64,000 bases of DNA from Siphonodentalium dalli. Its lineage: Eukaryota > Mollusca > Scaphopoda > Gadilida > Siphonodentaliidae. A model generated the notes under the pieces. It did not search any database and was not told the DNA's origin. It worked only from the letters and a program-made list of their open reading frames with translations. The position numbers and the translations under genes are program-made. Position 1 is the first letter of the stretch. Each line of letters starts with the position of its first letter. Positions 13,101 through 23,674 of the stretch are shown here, one piece after another. The stretch covers positions 115,177,195 to 115,241,194 of the forward strand of contig CP136065.1 in the NCBI GenBank assembly GCA_032622095.1, given 5' to 3'.

Positions 13101-16100
13101 TATGTATCTCTTCAATAGAATGATAAATATACGTTTAATGCTTCTTCTAGTTATCACTTTTTGCCAGCTCATTGTGTGAATGCCTTGATTGCCATTCACA
13201 TATAAATATGACTGTTAAGAAGATATAATTGTTCAAGTGACTTATGTGGGTCACCATATGTCGGGATTGTGAAATGTGAACGCCCAACTACTTAAAATGA
13301 TATGGAGATGGCCTGGTGACTGTATATGTGGATATAGGCGAATAGCAATATTATCAATGATAGTGCATATCCGCTATCCATCCGTGACGCAAACGACACC
13401 AAATGTGATTTAATTCATGGTATATCATTATGTCATGTCTGTATGTCTGTATGTTTGTCTGTCTGTCATTTATACAAATCTACGATTCTCGACCGATCGA
13501 GACGAAACTTGGTACGTGTGTGTAGTTTGACCAGGCGGTCGTCGTTGTCGTATTGGCGAGCCCGTGTGACGCCCGTGCAGCGCATGCGCAGACGAGATCT
13601 CGGAAACGGGTGGAGCTATCGACTTGAAATTTGGTATGTGAATCTATCTTGCCCCGGATACGAATTTTATCGGGTCGCCGAACCCGTGCGACGCCAGCTT
13701 CGCGCATGCGCAAACGAGATCTCGGAAACGGGTGGAGCTATCGACTTGAAATTTGGTATGTGAATGTATCTTGCCCCGGATACGAATTTTATCGGGTCGC
13801 CGAGCCCGTGCGACGCCAGCTTCGCGCATGCGCAGACCATATCTCGGAAACGGGTAGAGCTATCGACTTGAAATTTGGTTTTTGAATAGCCCGGACAACG
13901 TCGGGCTGGGTAGAGCTATCGACTTGAAATTAGGTTTTTGAATAGCCCGGACAACGTCGGGCTCATCGGCTAGTTGTGATATATAAAGGATCTCCAGCGA
14001 GTTATGTCGGGATATAAGATTTTATGAAACTCGTTTGATAAATTTGATTCACAACGAGTCGTAAACTCTTGCATATCACATGATAAAAGGTAAGGCTTTA
14101 TGCCTTTTTAACAAATCAAACTCTTTAAAAGAAGCTGAAAAATTAATACAAAATGCATACATGCACGGCGTTGCCTGAGACGGTTCACAACCGTATACGA
14201 CAGTATTGGCCGCTCTCGCTGGCGACGAAAAATAGTCCCCCAATTTGCCTCTTTGTTTGTGCATATTTTCGTTGGTGCAACGAAATTGGGCAGGAATTTA
14301 ACTTTAATGAACAAAGCAATCATTTTGCAATGTCTTGTGTTGGTGTCAAGCGCGGCTTTTCGGAATAGTATTAAACTACGCGGTAATTTTGTTGGCGCGA
14401 TGCCAAATATCCCGGGAAGCACGCGCCTATTCGTCACTAGTGAAATATAAGGAAATATGTAATGGCTTTTTAGTGATATAGTAGGGGTTTCATGTGATAT
14501 ATATTTGTTTACATCTGTAATGGTACGTGTTGGGAATTCCACTTTGAACTAGGCATCACCATATATGGAAGTTGTAAACCATACTCGCCCACCGTACAAA
14601 CTACCAAGAAAAAATATTATTATATTTCTTTTTCGGCAAGTATGATATATGATGAACCTGGCTATTTTCTTTCAATTGGACAAACATGCTGGTAAGGTAT
14701 GTCGATAGCAGTGGGATGAAGTCGATTATAGGTAGTGATACGGTTGTGAGAGTTCCAATCAATAGTAGCACATAAGTTATGCATCACACGCGCTCCAAAG
14801 TTTGGCCATCGATCTGAAGATGGGTCTGACAGATATCACCTAACGTTCCTATGTAATTCGCTTAAAGGCTTCAAACCACACCATGGGGGAGATTGTATCA
14901 GAAACTGCTACAGGCCATTTGATTTGTGGCATTATATTTGACAACTATTGATGGTTGTTTTATAGTTATATCCCGGAATACGTCGCGGTATAGTTTCCCT
15001 CTGATTTGTCGGTTTATGTACTATTTAGTACGCGAGATAGTAAATAATAATAGCAATCGATCCATTTTTATAGCGCATTATACAGTTTATTATTTTCAAT
15101 GCTCTTTACATAAAGATAAGTTAAAATGTGTATATATATAAAGCCATGGTGTATCATCCATTAATCATAAATGTGTCAGAATGCAGTATACCACTACTCC
15201 CTGGCTGGTGTCGTGGGCATCTGCATGGGTCCTCCAAAATATAGTAAATATATATGGGAGGCAAAATTTAATAGCCAATCTCTTTAAAAGGCCAACTTAA
15301 GTTTTGGAATCACTAATTATTTTTAATGGTGCCTTGATATACGGGTTTAATAACAATACATGCCATAACATATGATTAAAATACTTTAATTCATCACCAT
15401 TTGAAACGACTGTGTTTCAGAAGATGCCCATAGAGAAATAGAAGACAACTGAAATAATAGAATGATTACCCCCGTTTTGGCTCCCAGAATGCAACATAAT
15501 TCAAACTAATAACAACAGTTCGTTGTGGTGTTACGAACGCGAATTTGGGGTTAACCAGTTAATTCTAAATCCCAATGATTTACGAAATAAAACACTACTA
15601 TTGGGTAACAAAATTAACTGGTTAACCCCAAATTCACGTTCGTAACGCCACAACGAACTGTTGCCCGCCCTGAATGAACTGTTGCCCGGTTTGCAATCAC
15701 GGTCAGCTTTCGTGACGTCACGAGTGAACTGTTGCCCGACCGACCGAACTGTTGACTGGCTCTGAGCGAACTGTTGACTGGCCCGAACGAACTGTTACAT
15801 GGTTTGCAATTTCCGTGACGTTTCGGCTATTTCCGGTTTCGTTTTTTAATTATACCGGATTTCCGCATTGTCACTGTCTCTATTAAAGAGTGTGATTAAT
15901 TAGCAATGACCTGATTTTATACAAGTAAATGTATTGGTTAACAAAGCAATTATTTCATGTGTCTTTTGGGAACAGGCAAAATTGTTGTCCCTCGGTATCA
16001 GGAATGACTATCGAACTGTTGCATGCCCTCGGCCTTCGGCTATACCTCCTTTGCTGTCATTTCGATATGAAATGATAATTTGTAGGAATAGATTAGTAAA

Positions 16101-19100
16101 AACCATGGTTTACCATAAAACAGAAACAATAATTAATTTACAACGGTTATTTTGGATGGTAAATTTACAATGGTTAATTGTTGGTGAAATATTCGCCATA
16201 AATTGTTGAAACCCCCTCTCCCGATACAATGGTATGAAATGCACATCCTGTATCAAGACACCAAGGTGACGGCTATATATACGCGTATTTACATGGCACT
16301 ATGTTTTGAAATTGGTATATCTTCGTGGTTGCATCTTTATGCTCGTTTTGTTTCCAGGCACAGATAATTCAGCAGATGCGAGCCGGATATTGTGTGGAAC
16401 ATTAGAAGACGATATTCCTGATTATTATACCTGCTTCCTGAGCTCAACCAATAAAGCAACTATTCACTTCAAATCAGATACATGGTTTGGTGGTTCTGGT
16501 TTTATCGCTACGTACAGTTCTGTGACTGATGGATGTGGGCAAGGTGGCACCACCCCCTCCATCTCCACCACGGACGACGGCATAGGTAACGATAAATATC
16601 CATGACATATACAAGTTACCGAGAAACAGTGAAAATAACGATTTTTAATGTTTACTAATTAACGAAAGAACTAACCTGAAATGCTCTCTATTGTTACATA
16701 TTGCACAATCATCGGGGGCCATATTGACGTTTTTTTTATTTTTTAGTTTATGATTTCAAGAAGTCTTCCATATGCCAAAAAAATCGTATGCAAGAATTTC
16801 ACGTATTTATCCGAGGCAGTGAACAATGCACGATGGTATGCCGGGGTTGGTGGGTGGGTGGCCAAACTTCCAAATTAAGACCCTTATAGTGAAGCTGTTA
16901 TTATTTACCCAAGTTATGTTGCATACTGAACTATGAGGCAAGAAGATGTGTTTCCGAGGTATATGTCGAATTAAATTTTCGAATATGAGATGCTAAAATA
17001 TAAAACAGATCAAATTGAAATAAAACTTTTTCAAAATCTTAAGTCACCTAAATTATGACCTAAAGTCTGATAATAATAGTATATATGCATATAATAAAGA
17101 CTAGTACATATATATGGTTGTTTGCGCCATCGTGATCAAAATTCATGAAAATGAACCAATTAAGGGCCGTATATTTTGATCACGGTACCGCAATAACTTG
17201 AACAAAAATCAACTGATTTTTTTTGCTATTTATTCGCTATATGAGACTTGCTCTGCAATGTCTTGATCGACTTCGAAACCCGGCTATAGGTCCGCAACTG
17301 GTGGTGTTGATATTCGGTATAAGAGACTTGCTCAACAATATGTTGATTTATTTCGAAAATCTGTCAAGTCGGACTATTTTTGACGTAGGTAAGGCCCTTA
17401 ATCGGTGCATATATATGTGAATTTTGATCACGATTGCGCGATAACTTGAACAATTATCAACCGATTTTGTTGATATTCGGTATATGAGACTTTTTCAACA
17501 ATTTTTTGAACGAGTTTGAAAACCGACCAGGTCAGCGTATTTTGGGTGGAGTTACCGCCCTTACTTATTTAAATGTTGTTACTATATACCCTCCCATGGG
17601 AGAATGTTGTAAAACAGATGCAGGAAAGTATGCCGTTTTTGTGTGTGCATCTGGCCATTTTTGGGACCCAACCACCCACAATATTCACACCCGATGTTTA
17701 CACACCGATCAATACTTATTAATAATTAAGATGGCTCAATATTTCAATATGTAGGGCCTGCACGCAGTTCTGGTTGAATGCTTTCGAAAAGATTGTCGAA
17801 TTTCAATTGAAATATTCTCAGGGTGATGACAGATAACGACATTTTTATCCAGTTTTTTCTTCGTCTTTCAAAGTGTTTTATCATGTGTGCATTTTTTTTA
17901 ATTAAAGATGGTCGATCTCTTCCTTAACACGTTTTATATAGTTTCCGGGGTATGCAAATTAATAAATATATGAGTCAAAGGCATCTCCATGTCAAGAAAC
18001 GCTTCTATAAATTAATATTGATCTTAAATCGATCTTTTCATATATAATGCGAAAATCAACTGGGACAATTTTTCGTTACCAGTTTTAAGATTATTAGATA
18101 GAATTATCCCGCTTGCTACGCTCCGAACGAGCGCGAGTTGTAAAATATCCCATATTGTACATTATATATTCCAGAAAATTCGAAATAAAATCAATATTAA
18201 TTGACAGAAACGTTTCCTGACAGGAGCTTCAATTCATATTTATTACTTTATTACCCAGGAACTATATAAAACTTATTCATAGTTATTACTTTATTACACA
18301 GGAACTACATAAAACGTGTATAGGAACAGTTAGAACTGCATAGTTTAATTGTTGCTTTGGGGTCATATCATTAACAGGAATTTCGAATGATTTCTTGTTT
18401 TTCCTGTTAGGACAATCTGAATTTCTGTTAAGAAGAATCCAATTCATTTTAACTCCACTGTTATGATTTGTTGTCATCCTTTCAGGTACAACGACAATCG
18501 TCATTATAGCAGTGTGTACACTTGTGCTAGTTCTGTTGATTCTTCTCTTGGTCTGGTTTTGTTGTTTTTTCAAGAAGAAGGATCGCAAAAAGGGGAGGAT
18601 AACTCCAGATATCACGGAGGAGGACTCTATTAAGCACACTAAATTAAAGGTGGAAGAGGAAGAGAACGCGAGACACTCACGTGGTGAAATTGAAGTTTTC
18701 CGAAAATCTTCGACGGAAAGCCAGAGCACATCTGGTGCAATATCACCAAATAAACAAAGATTGGTTCGTAAAAAAGACAGCAATGTCGACGAAAATGCGG
18801 GGAATAATAGCACATTAGATAACAAAGAAAATGCACGCGCAACTGATGACGATGACTTGCACAAGAAGCAGGCAGTTGATGCACTAACGTTGAATGTTCC
18901 TGACGAAAAATCAAGAAGGCTTCCTCCTATAGGGACCGAGGAGACAATTCCTATGGAGAACAAACGATATGGTCAAAATAGCAGGCACAATGCTTTACCA
19001 CCGTTAGCCTTCCCAGGATCCGAGCGTCCTTCAACGTATTTCCCGCCACAAACTCCTCCTATTGGACACTCCACGAAAAACTCTATGAAAAACAATGAAA

Positions 19101-19156
19101 CGCCGCGAGTAACACAATCTTACAGCGGAATTAGTTGGAATAATCTAACAGGATGA
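4131..19156 (+). CDS. CUB-domain single-pass membrane protein, five coding exons
   Basis: Joining 4131-4194, 4916-5021, 10117-10238, 16358-16585 and 18486-19156 gives 1191 nt, an open frame of 396 aa plus stop, with every junction phase-consistent and each intron GT-AG. Residues 1-22 form a signal peptide. Residues 26-150 are one CUB domain with the usual four cysteines (C26, C61, C88, C110), the C-NND-FVKVYDG strand (D91) and the terminal SD...GFIATY strand (D138). Extra cysteines are C123 and C157, and N27, N45 and N68 are N-glycosylation sequons. A Thr/Ser/Gly-rich stalk leads to a TM helix (178-202) and a 194-aa tail. CUB domains bind proteins or sugars extracellularly, so a cell-surface receptor or adhesion role is inferred. 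No specific orthologue is recognised, and I assembled the model by eye. Confidence 0.85.
4582..4666 (+). pseudogene. Duplicated signal-peptide exon with GC donor
   Basis: About 60 nt at 4620-4680 repeat exon 1 and its donor with roughly eight mismatches. Frame and phase are kept, ending with one base of a codon before G|GCGAGT instead of G|GTGAGT. An in-frame ATG at 4582 would give an N-terminus ending SLPDWIVIFPSSVVLG. It could be a relic or a functional alternative first exon, since GC-AG introns exist and this donor is otherwise strong. RNA data would decide. Confidence 0.5.
4916..5021 (+). CDS. Exon 2 of CUB receptor: start of the CUB domain
   Basis: Preceded by a pyrimidine-containing acceptor (gatcgtttcag, AG at 4914-4915) and followed by a consensus donor GTAAGT at 5022. 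It supplies C26 and two NLT sequons and ends in IGGQYGS, matching the position where CUB domains have the Pro/Gly-Tyr turn before the second cysteine. It leaves two bases (phase 2). Confidence 0.85.
5405..5751 (-). mobile_element. TTAAAG-ended MITE, copy 1, truncated at its 3' end
   Basis: Read on the minus strand this matches most of the elements at 7942-8412 and 11399-11845, sharing the AATCCGATTAA start, the TATTTGATTCGAGTCGA block, the CAGATATCGATTTTT-type block and the ACGTGTTATTTGTCAACAT block. The outer 3' end (the GTT run and second terminal repeat) is missing. It lies in intron 2 of the CUB gene. Confidence 0.65.
6480..6930. repeat. AAGAAA/TTTCTT-rich simple region
   Basis: For about 450 nt the sequence is a mosaic of AAGAAA, TTTCTTA, TTTTCTAG and their complements, with almost no other words. 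Because both polarities alternate, it could fold into many weak hairpins. It lies inside intron 2 of the CUB gene. No repeat family is recognised. Confidence 0.6.
7942..8412 (+). mobile_element. TTAAAG-ended MITE, copy 2, complete
   Basis: A 471-bp element bounded by related inverted ends: TTAAAGATACACTATCCGAT on the left, and TTAAAGGGACTCAATCCGAT read inward from the right. It carries a (GTT)n run near its right end (8346-8367). No coding capacity. It is the best-preserved of three copies in the window, all inside introns of the CUB gene. Confidence 0.7.
8825..9272. mobile_element. MITE with about 65-bp terminal inverted repeats
   Basis: The arm at about 8825-8889 (starting CCCCTGGTCAAGTGGTCCTG) is repeated in inverse orientation at about 9207-9272, with several mismatches. 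The roughly 320-nt interior is AT-rich and non-coding. Element type is not certain; the GACCAGGGG end and length suit a hAT-like derivative, but no clean 8-bp duplication was confirmed. Confidence 0.6.
9300..10116. other. Intron 2 sequence without recognisable features
   Basis: No ORF with domain character. A short tandem motif, CACGATCCGGGTTTCTTGTA, appears with variants about three times at 9955-10015. The splice acceptor of exon 3 (ttgtatttgcag) closes this stretch. Confidence 0.5.
10117..10238 (+). CDS. Exon 3 of CUB receptor: central CUB strands
   Basis: Encodes C61-L-W-Q-I, an N-S-T sequon, C88-N-N-D91-F-V-K-V-Y-D and the first base of G98. The acceptor AG is at 10115-10116. The donor chosen (GTTCGT at 10239) is weak, but it is the only GT in the correct phase that rejoins YDG to exon 4 as a continuous CUB domain. 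Reading through would give a short unrelated tail to a stop at 10331-10333. Confidence 0.85.
11005..11142. repeat. Poly-C-ended dispersed repeat, copy A
   Basis: Contains GGTGGGTACCC, GGAAAAAAT and an end resembling AATTTTTTCCCCGACCCCCCCC. The same terminal phrase ends the repeats at about 22130-22266 and 26233-26712. Orientation and outer boundary are only approximate. Confidence 0.5.
11399..11845 (+). mobile_element. TTAAAG-ended MITE, copy 3
   Basis: Colinear with 7942-8412: same left end (TTAAAGATGGATAATCCGAATTAA with changes), the TTTGATTCGAGTC and TCAGATATCGATTTT blocks, and a right end reading TTAAAGGTACTCAATCC on the opposite strand. The internal GTT run is shorter. Confidence 0.7.
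13425..13973 (+). mobile_element. Non-autonomous Helitron
   Basis: Starts at A|TC near 13424/13425 with TCTGTATGTCTG-type repeats and ends with a hairpin GCCCG-gacaacgt-CGGGC, seven nt, CTAG (13970-13973) and T. The interior has about 120-bp direct repeats (ATCTCGGAAACGGGTGGAGC at about 13593, 13721 and a variant at 13842). Short ORFs such as 13443-13763 arise because these repeats stay open; they are not genes. Confidence 0.75.
15513..15663. repeat. Snap-back palindrome, about 55-bp arms
   Basis: The left arm (CAACAGTTCGTTGTGGTGTT...) recurs inverted at the right (...AACGCCACAACGAACTGTTG), and both contain GGGGTTAACCAGTTAATT or its complement. The loop is about 40 nt. Probably a foldback MITE in intron 3. 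Confidence 0.7.
15655..15800 (+). repeat. GAACTGTTG short tandem repeats
   Basis: GAACTGTT occurs at about 15655, 15676, 15726, 15746, 15768 and 15789, most followed by GCCCG or GACTGGC, with a spacing near 21 bp in most of the run. It continues directly from the right arm of the preceding palindrome, so palindrome and tandem run probably form one element. Confidence 0.65.
16358..16585 (+). CDS. Exon 4 of CUB receptor: end of CUB domain and stalk
   Basis: The acceptor is tttgtttccag (AG 16356-16357) and the donor G|GTAACG at 16586. It supplies C110-G, C123, the beta-strand ATIHFKSD, GFIATY, and then a Cys-Gly and Thr/Ser-rich stalk. The first two bases complete G98 and the last base begins G174. 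This joins cleanly to the TM exon. Confidence 0.88.
16586..18485. other. Intron 4 of CUB receptor, with a diverged direct repeat
   Basis: No gene. A unit containing GATAACTTGAACAA, TTGATATTCGGTAT and GAGACTT is present at about 17155-17265 and 17420-17500, with a partial copy at about 17305-17335. Its resemblance to the repeats at 19.4-21.7 kb is loose. The remainder is AT-rich and unremarkable. Confidence 0.45.
18486..19156 (+). CDS. Exon 5 of CUB receptor: TM helix and cytoplasmic tail
   Basis: The acceptor is catcctttcag. The exon opens with TTTIVIIAVCTLVLVLLILL, a strong transmembrane helix ending WFCCFF, followed by a stop-transfer cluster KKKDRKKGR. The tail is hydrophilic, rich in Glu, Lys, Asn and Ser, with prolines near the C-terminus (RRLPPIG, YFPPQTPPIG). 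I see no kinase domain, ITAM or TIR domain. The stop codon is at 19154-19156. The antisense 225-aa frame over this exon (18286-18963) is a shadow. Confidence 0.88.
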
Positions 19157-20780
19157 CATTGGCCACAGTGTTCCAACGTGCTATATACTTCTCATATTAA
19201 TGATTGCCATGCATATATTACATGTGGTATTATATCTATATGACGGAAAGTGAAGTTATTCATTTATCCGTATCACGCGGTTGTATGGCCGACCTGTCAC
19301 CTTATATGTTACTTCCATGGTGTAGGATATTTACATGTAGGCCTACCCATATATATATTATGTATGTTACACATAATGCTGACGTCCGGGTTAACCATCC
19401 GTCGCTCATAGTCCGTCTGTCCGTATATACATGCTATGCGATGCAATAACTCAAGTATGTTTGTCGGATTATGTGTATGTTTATGATGACACATCCCTCT
19501 CCTGTATATATTTTTGGTATCGATCGGTTGATCGGTTTAGAAATTATAAACACGTTCAACCCACCTTGCAATAGACATGTTCTATCCTATGCGATAACTC
19601 AAGTATTTTTTTTGTCGGATCGTGTTCATATCTTATGTGCATGTTTATATTTTATATATTTGGTATCGATTGGACGAGGGATTAGTCGGTTTAGAAAACA
19701 TCAACACTTCCAATACATCACACAAACACTTGCTATCCGATACAATAACTCTGACCATCCTCATATTTCATAATTAGGCTTATCGTGACACACCCTTCAC
19801 TTGCAATGATGTTGCTATTGATTTATTGAATTTGAAAATGTAAAAAAAAAATTACAGTTTACACCCATGCCATCAATAATTGAATATGTTTTTGTAGTTA
19901 TGATTAAAGCATCAAATGTGGAGCCACTGGCATATTCCAGTCTTTATATTTCCTTTCTAGTCATATGGCTTTTAGTTATTATCACACACCCCTTATCTGC
20001 CCAATCTTAATTAAGTTTGGTTGTGAAAGAAGTTAATCACATATGACATACGGAGCATAACTCTATTTGACGTTAATCATATTCTCTTAACTTGCAACTT
20101 ATAATATTATAATGTCATTCCACATTAATTCCAAGATTAAACACTCGCAGCTAGGAGACCAACAGCTAATTGTTTATCATATATGTCAAAATGTGATTAA
20201 CGGTTGGCACTCTAGTTCCTTCAGTTCTTTTCACATTTCATTACAAGGTTTCAGATGATACACCCATCACATGCATACGTGTTTGGTTTATTCCATTGAT
20301 CTGCTTAGAAAATAAATAACCCTTCCCAACCATTCCATAGACACATGCTATAGGCAGATAACTCTACGTACATGATTGTTGCAGTATTTGCCAATCACGG
20401 TAGAATTATCGTTATAGCGATTGGATAAATAATGAACAAAAACAAAAACAAGTGAATGATTGGTAATATAGCAAGTGAAATTGGATAATTAAAAACAAGG
20501 ACATATATTATATGAAACAACTATATGCGGTATTTATGTCAATCGTCGGCGCTTAACCCTATCCGTATTTAATATACCGGTATGTAAATATAGAAGAAAT
20601 GTTCGAGGCAAGATGTAATATGCGGGCTAAATCATGTATAACAATGTTTATCAATATTATCAAAATATGATCAAGACAACTGATATATCTTTCAAATCAC
20701 TGTCAACTATTATCCAATATAAACACAGGCGCCATGCAATTCATTTGAACATCATGGGCAGTAATGTTTATATATAGAAT
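19157..20780. repeat. 3' flank of CUB gene with decayed tandem-like units
   Basis: No AATAAA signal close to the stop codon was recognised. From about 19430 onwards, degenerate copies of a roughly 130-170 bp unit recur (near 19440, 19580, 19720, 20020, 20230). Each contains variants of GATAACTCAAGTA, TTGGTATCGATTGG and CGGTTTAGAAA. Similar units reappear at about 21300-21690. They are too diverged to delimit. Confidence 0.45.
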
Positions 20781-20914
20781 ATATACGCATACACGTAGTG
20801 TTTCTGAATAACAAATGTAATCCACGAGTGGGATTGGCGATTTGAAGCTCGTGGTGTAAATCGCCAATTCCACGAGTGGATTAAATTTGTTATTCAGAAA
20901 CACTATGCGTATAT
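20781..20914. repeat. Snap-back palindrome, about 50-bp arms
   Basis: Arms beginning ATATACGCAT and containing GTGTTTCTGAATAACAAAT are inverted around a centre near 20848. The inner part (GGCGATTTGAAGCTCGTGG and its partner) is a second imperfect inverted repeat. No ORF. Confidence 0.7.
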
Positions 20915-20917
20915 TTT

Positions 20918-21085
20918 GTTTATGCCACGATCTTTACAATGCGACGGATAAACCCTTTTCCGTTCAAAATGTATGGAGAAAGTTTAATCCACTTTGCGAA
21001 GTTTATGCCACTATCTTTACAATGCGATGGATAAACACTTTTCCGTTCAAATTGTATGGAGAAAGTTTAATCCACTCTGTGAAGT
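20918..21085 (+). repeat. 83-bp tandem duplication
   Basis: Two copies of a unit starting TTTATGCCAC and ending with TTTAATCCACTTTGCGAAG or TTTAATCCACTCTGTGAAG lie side by side with a few mismatches, starting right after the palindrome at 20781-20914. The following AATCAACAGGTGTTGATTAAA is a small perfect-looking hairpin. Confidence 0.65.
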
Positions 21086-21299
21086 TTAATCAACAGTATA
21101 GGCACGTTTAATCAACAGGTGTTGATTAAATGTAAAATTTAAACAGATGGCTTTCATTTATATAGTAAGATATAGGCGATCGTGGACTTCGTGGTATAAA
21201 TATGGCACTGTCAAGGTGATTAATTAGTTTGACAGAATATAACAATACTGGTATAATATGGCATTGGCTTATTGTATGGGACAATCGACGTGTGTTTAT

Positions 21300-22120
21300 G
21301 AACTATTTTGTGTTGGTCAGTTGATTTAATATTTTGGGAAATATTAACCCCTTCCAGTGACCATAGGCTTGATATCTGATTTGATGATAACTCAAATGTT
21401 TGCCATCAGATTGTGTTTATATTTCATGGCACGGTTTATAATGAGACACCCTGTACAGTTAGGGTAATTTGGTTTATTTGCCCCAAAATATTAACCCCGT
21501 CTACACGTATTAAACCCATTTCATAGACACATATTTTTCCCTCGATCACATAATTCACACCCAGATTAATCATGACACAACACTCTTCGCCTGTATAGAT
21601 CTTGGTACCGATTGCATGATCGGTTTTAACCCTACCTGCAACAATGATATGAGCAAATGTTATCCAAAGCAATAATGTATCTGATCAGTCTCATAATTAT
21701 ACATTATACAAGATAAAACGATGGAAACCCCTTAATAAATCTTTCCAATCATCTCCAAGTTATGTTTATATGCGTATATGAAGACTAGGTCGCTGATTTC
21801 GAGTCGGTATATGGTTGAACGTGTATGGACTAAACGACTATATTTTTTGCATTATTTTGTTAGTGTACTACAACTGTTAAGAACACTGGCTAATTGTTAT
21901 ATGGGACTAAAGCAATATTATGTCGGCTTGATCGCGTCAATATGGTAGGTAAGTTGTTATCAGTCGTTGGACTCAATGATTACAAAAAAAAATTATCTTA
22001 TATTTTATACCCTAATCATAATAAGATTACAGTCATATCATGCACCTTTATATGCACGGAGCTCATGACAACGGCTCAAACCTGTTTCAAGGTTAATTGG
22101 ACTATTTACCTCATTAAAAC
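21300..22120. other. Intergenic DNA without a gene
   Basis: Further decayed copies of the 19.4-kb unit at 21330-21690, then unremarkable AT-rich DNA. ORFs at 21894-22316 and 22126-22410 have no domain character and run through the poly-C repeat end. Confidence 0.45.
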
Positions 22121-22129
22121 TCAATATGG

Positions 22130-22266
22130 TGGTCAGCATTCATGGGAAGATTGTCGGACAGATGAAAATCAAATATGTCCCAAATTTTGTCGAGGGAAAA
22201 CAAATTCGGAAATTATATTTTGGAGCCTCGTGTCTGCAATTTTTTTCCAGACCCCCCCCCCCCCCC
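22130..22266. repeat. Poly-C-ended dispersed repeat, copy B
   Basis: Ends with CAATTTTTTTCCAGACCCC followed by a C run, preceded by GAGCCTCGTGTCTG. This parallels the CACCTAGTGTCTGG and CATACGTGCCTG phrases that precede the same terminus in copies A and C. Its left boundary is uncertain. Confidence 0.5.
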
Positions 22267-22860
22267 GCCCCTGTGAAAACCACCAAATTATGGCAATTCC
22301 ATATAGTTTTAAATAAAATCACACTATCGTCCATGCACTACAAACAAATGCTACACCTGGAAGTCACTGGAAGGAAATTGGTCCGTTATCAGCATAGGTC
22401 ATGCACATGACTACAATAACTTTATTTGTTTAAAATATACCATGAAATGTGGGTGATACTTAACAAAATGTGACTACAAGTATTATGTATTATTGTGCCT
22501 CTGTCAGAATGAGTGCTTGATGACATTCGCCACAATCATTGCGATTAGCAGAGGTATAAATTCGGACTAATCTTAGAGGCACAACCCAGTACTATATTTT
22601 AAGGAAATTAAAATTATTTTTCATCTTCAAAAAACCAGGACAGAATCACATGTTGGGGACTATGATAATTAAGGACAGTCAAACTAACCCAATTATGTGA
22701 AGACATTCTAAATTATTTGCAACTCATATGAAGATATCTTCAAATATTCGAATATCTCTCCAAATCAATTCAGTGAACTCTTAAAATCGGATTTGGCAGA
22801 GTTTTATTCCTTTCTTTACTAAATGGAAATGTTCAGACAATATTTTTGAGATATATATAG

Positions 22861-23023
22861 ACAGAACACAACGCGCATCTTAATCGAGACTCTTTTATCG
22901 ATTGAGTTGTGGATGGCGCAAGGATATATTTCGCGAGAGCGTAGCTCGAGCGAAATATAACTATGCGCCGTCCGCAACGAGTTCGATAAAAGATTCGAGA
23001 TTATTATGCAAGTTGTGTTCTGT
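22861..23023. mobile_element. Foldback MITE with ACAGAACACAAC ends, copy 1
   Basis: The left end ACAGAACACAAC is mirrored by GTTGTGTTCTGT at 23012-23023. Inside, TCTTTTATCGA and TCGATAAAAGA are inverted, as are GGATGGCGCA and TGCGCCGTCC. The whole element is thus a long hairpin. Copy 2 is at 23675-23821. Confidence 0.7.
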
Positions 23024-23132
23024 ATTTATTCTACACCGTTCAGTCAGACGAGTTCAATCCATGAATGTCACCTTCATTGTTACTATATCTACCTTGATTG
23101 TGATTTAAGTCTGACAAATAACCAGTAATTAA

Positions 23133-23524
23133 CCCTTTACCCAACAGAAGGGCCCTGTGCCAATGCATTCTCTTACATATGCGAGTCGACCATAGGTCGC
23201 CTCGCATATATAAGAGAATGCATTGGCTTAACACATTAAAAATTATAAAATTGTTAAAGAATGTAAGAAAAAATGGTAAAAAGTGTTAAAAAAAGATTTT
23301 TTTTAGGCCAATGCATTCTCTTATATATGCGAGGCGACCTATGGTCGACTCGCATATATAAGAGAATGCATTGGCACAGGGCATAACTGTAACTATCACA
23401 ATGTGGTCAAGGAGCCGGTTCCAATGATATCCATATGTGTATGGTTCTATTGAGACAGACCGAAGATATTTTAGGCTGTTGAATCTTTATTTGGCCGGTT
23501 TTGGCCGGTTTGTTGGGTAAAGGG
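23133..23524. mobile_element. piggyBac-like MITE with two palindromic cores (copy 2)
   Basis: A 392-bp element flanked by TTAA on both sides (23129-23132 and 23525-23528) with perfect 14-bp inverted ends, CCCTTTACCCAACA and its complement. Two palindromes based on AATGCATTCTCTTAYATATG lie at about 23160-23226 and 23308-23374, and are inverted copies of each other. No transposase is encoded. It shares its core with 651-880. Confidence 0.8.
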
Positions 23525-23674
23525 TTAAGGAGGGATCATTGAAAGCGGATGATCGACGTAATGTACGTCATCTTTCTTGGCGACAACGTCAACAAGAATA
23601 GTTCCAGCTTGTATTCCACTAGAGGTATACACTAATATGTATTCAATGGCTGGGATTCCGTTGAATACATATAG

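Larger units (their letters stand above)
10239..16357. other. Intron 3 of CUB receptor
   Basis: A 6.1-kb intron containing a MITE (11399-11845), a poly-C-ended repeat (near 11010-11140), a Helitron (13425-13973) and the palindrome/tandem block at 15513-15800. The stretches at 12000-13424 and 13974-15480 show no gene. The 144-aa minus-strand frame at 14108-14542 has no domain character. Confidence 0.6.

Noticed and set aside
13443-13885. Overlapping ORFs of about 60-120 aa here and at 28341-28871, 29289-29749
   Set aside because: They follow direct repeats inside Helitrons, occur on both strands and have no family match by eye.
14108-14542. 144-aa minus-strand ORF
   Set aside because: No recognisable domain, overlaps other frames of similar quality, and lies in intron 3 of the CUB gene.
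18286-18963. 225-aa minus-strand ORF
   Set aside because: It is the antisense shadow of the last CUB-receptor exon, which has a TM helix, correct splice phase and better coding character.
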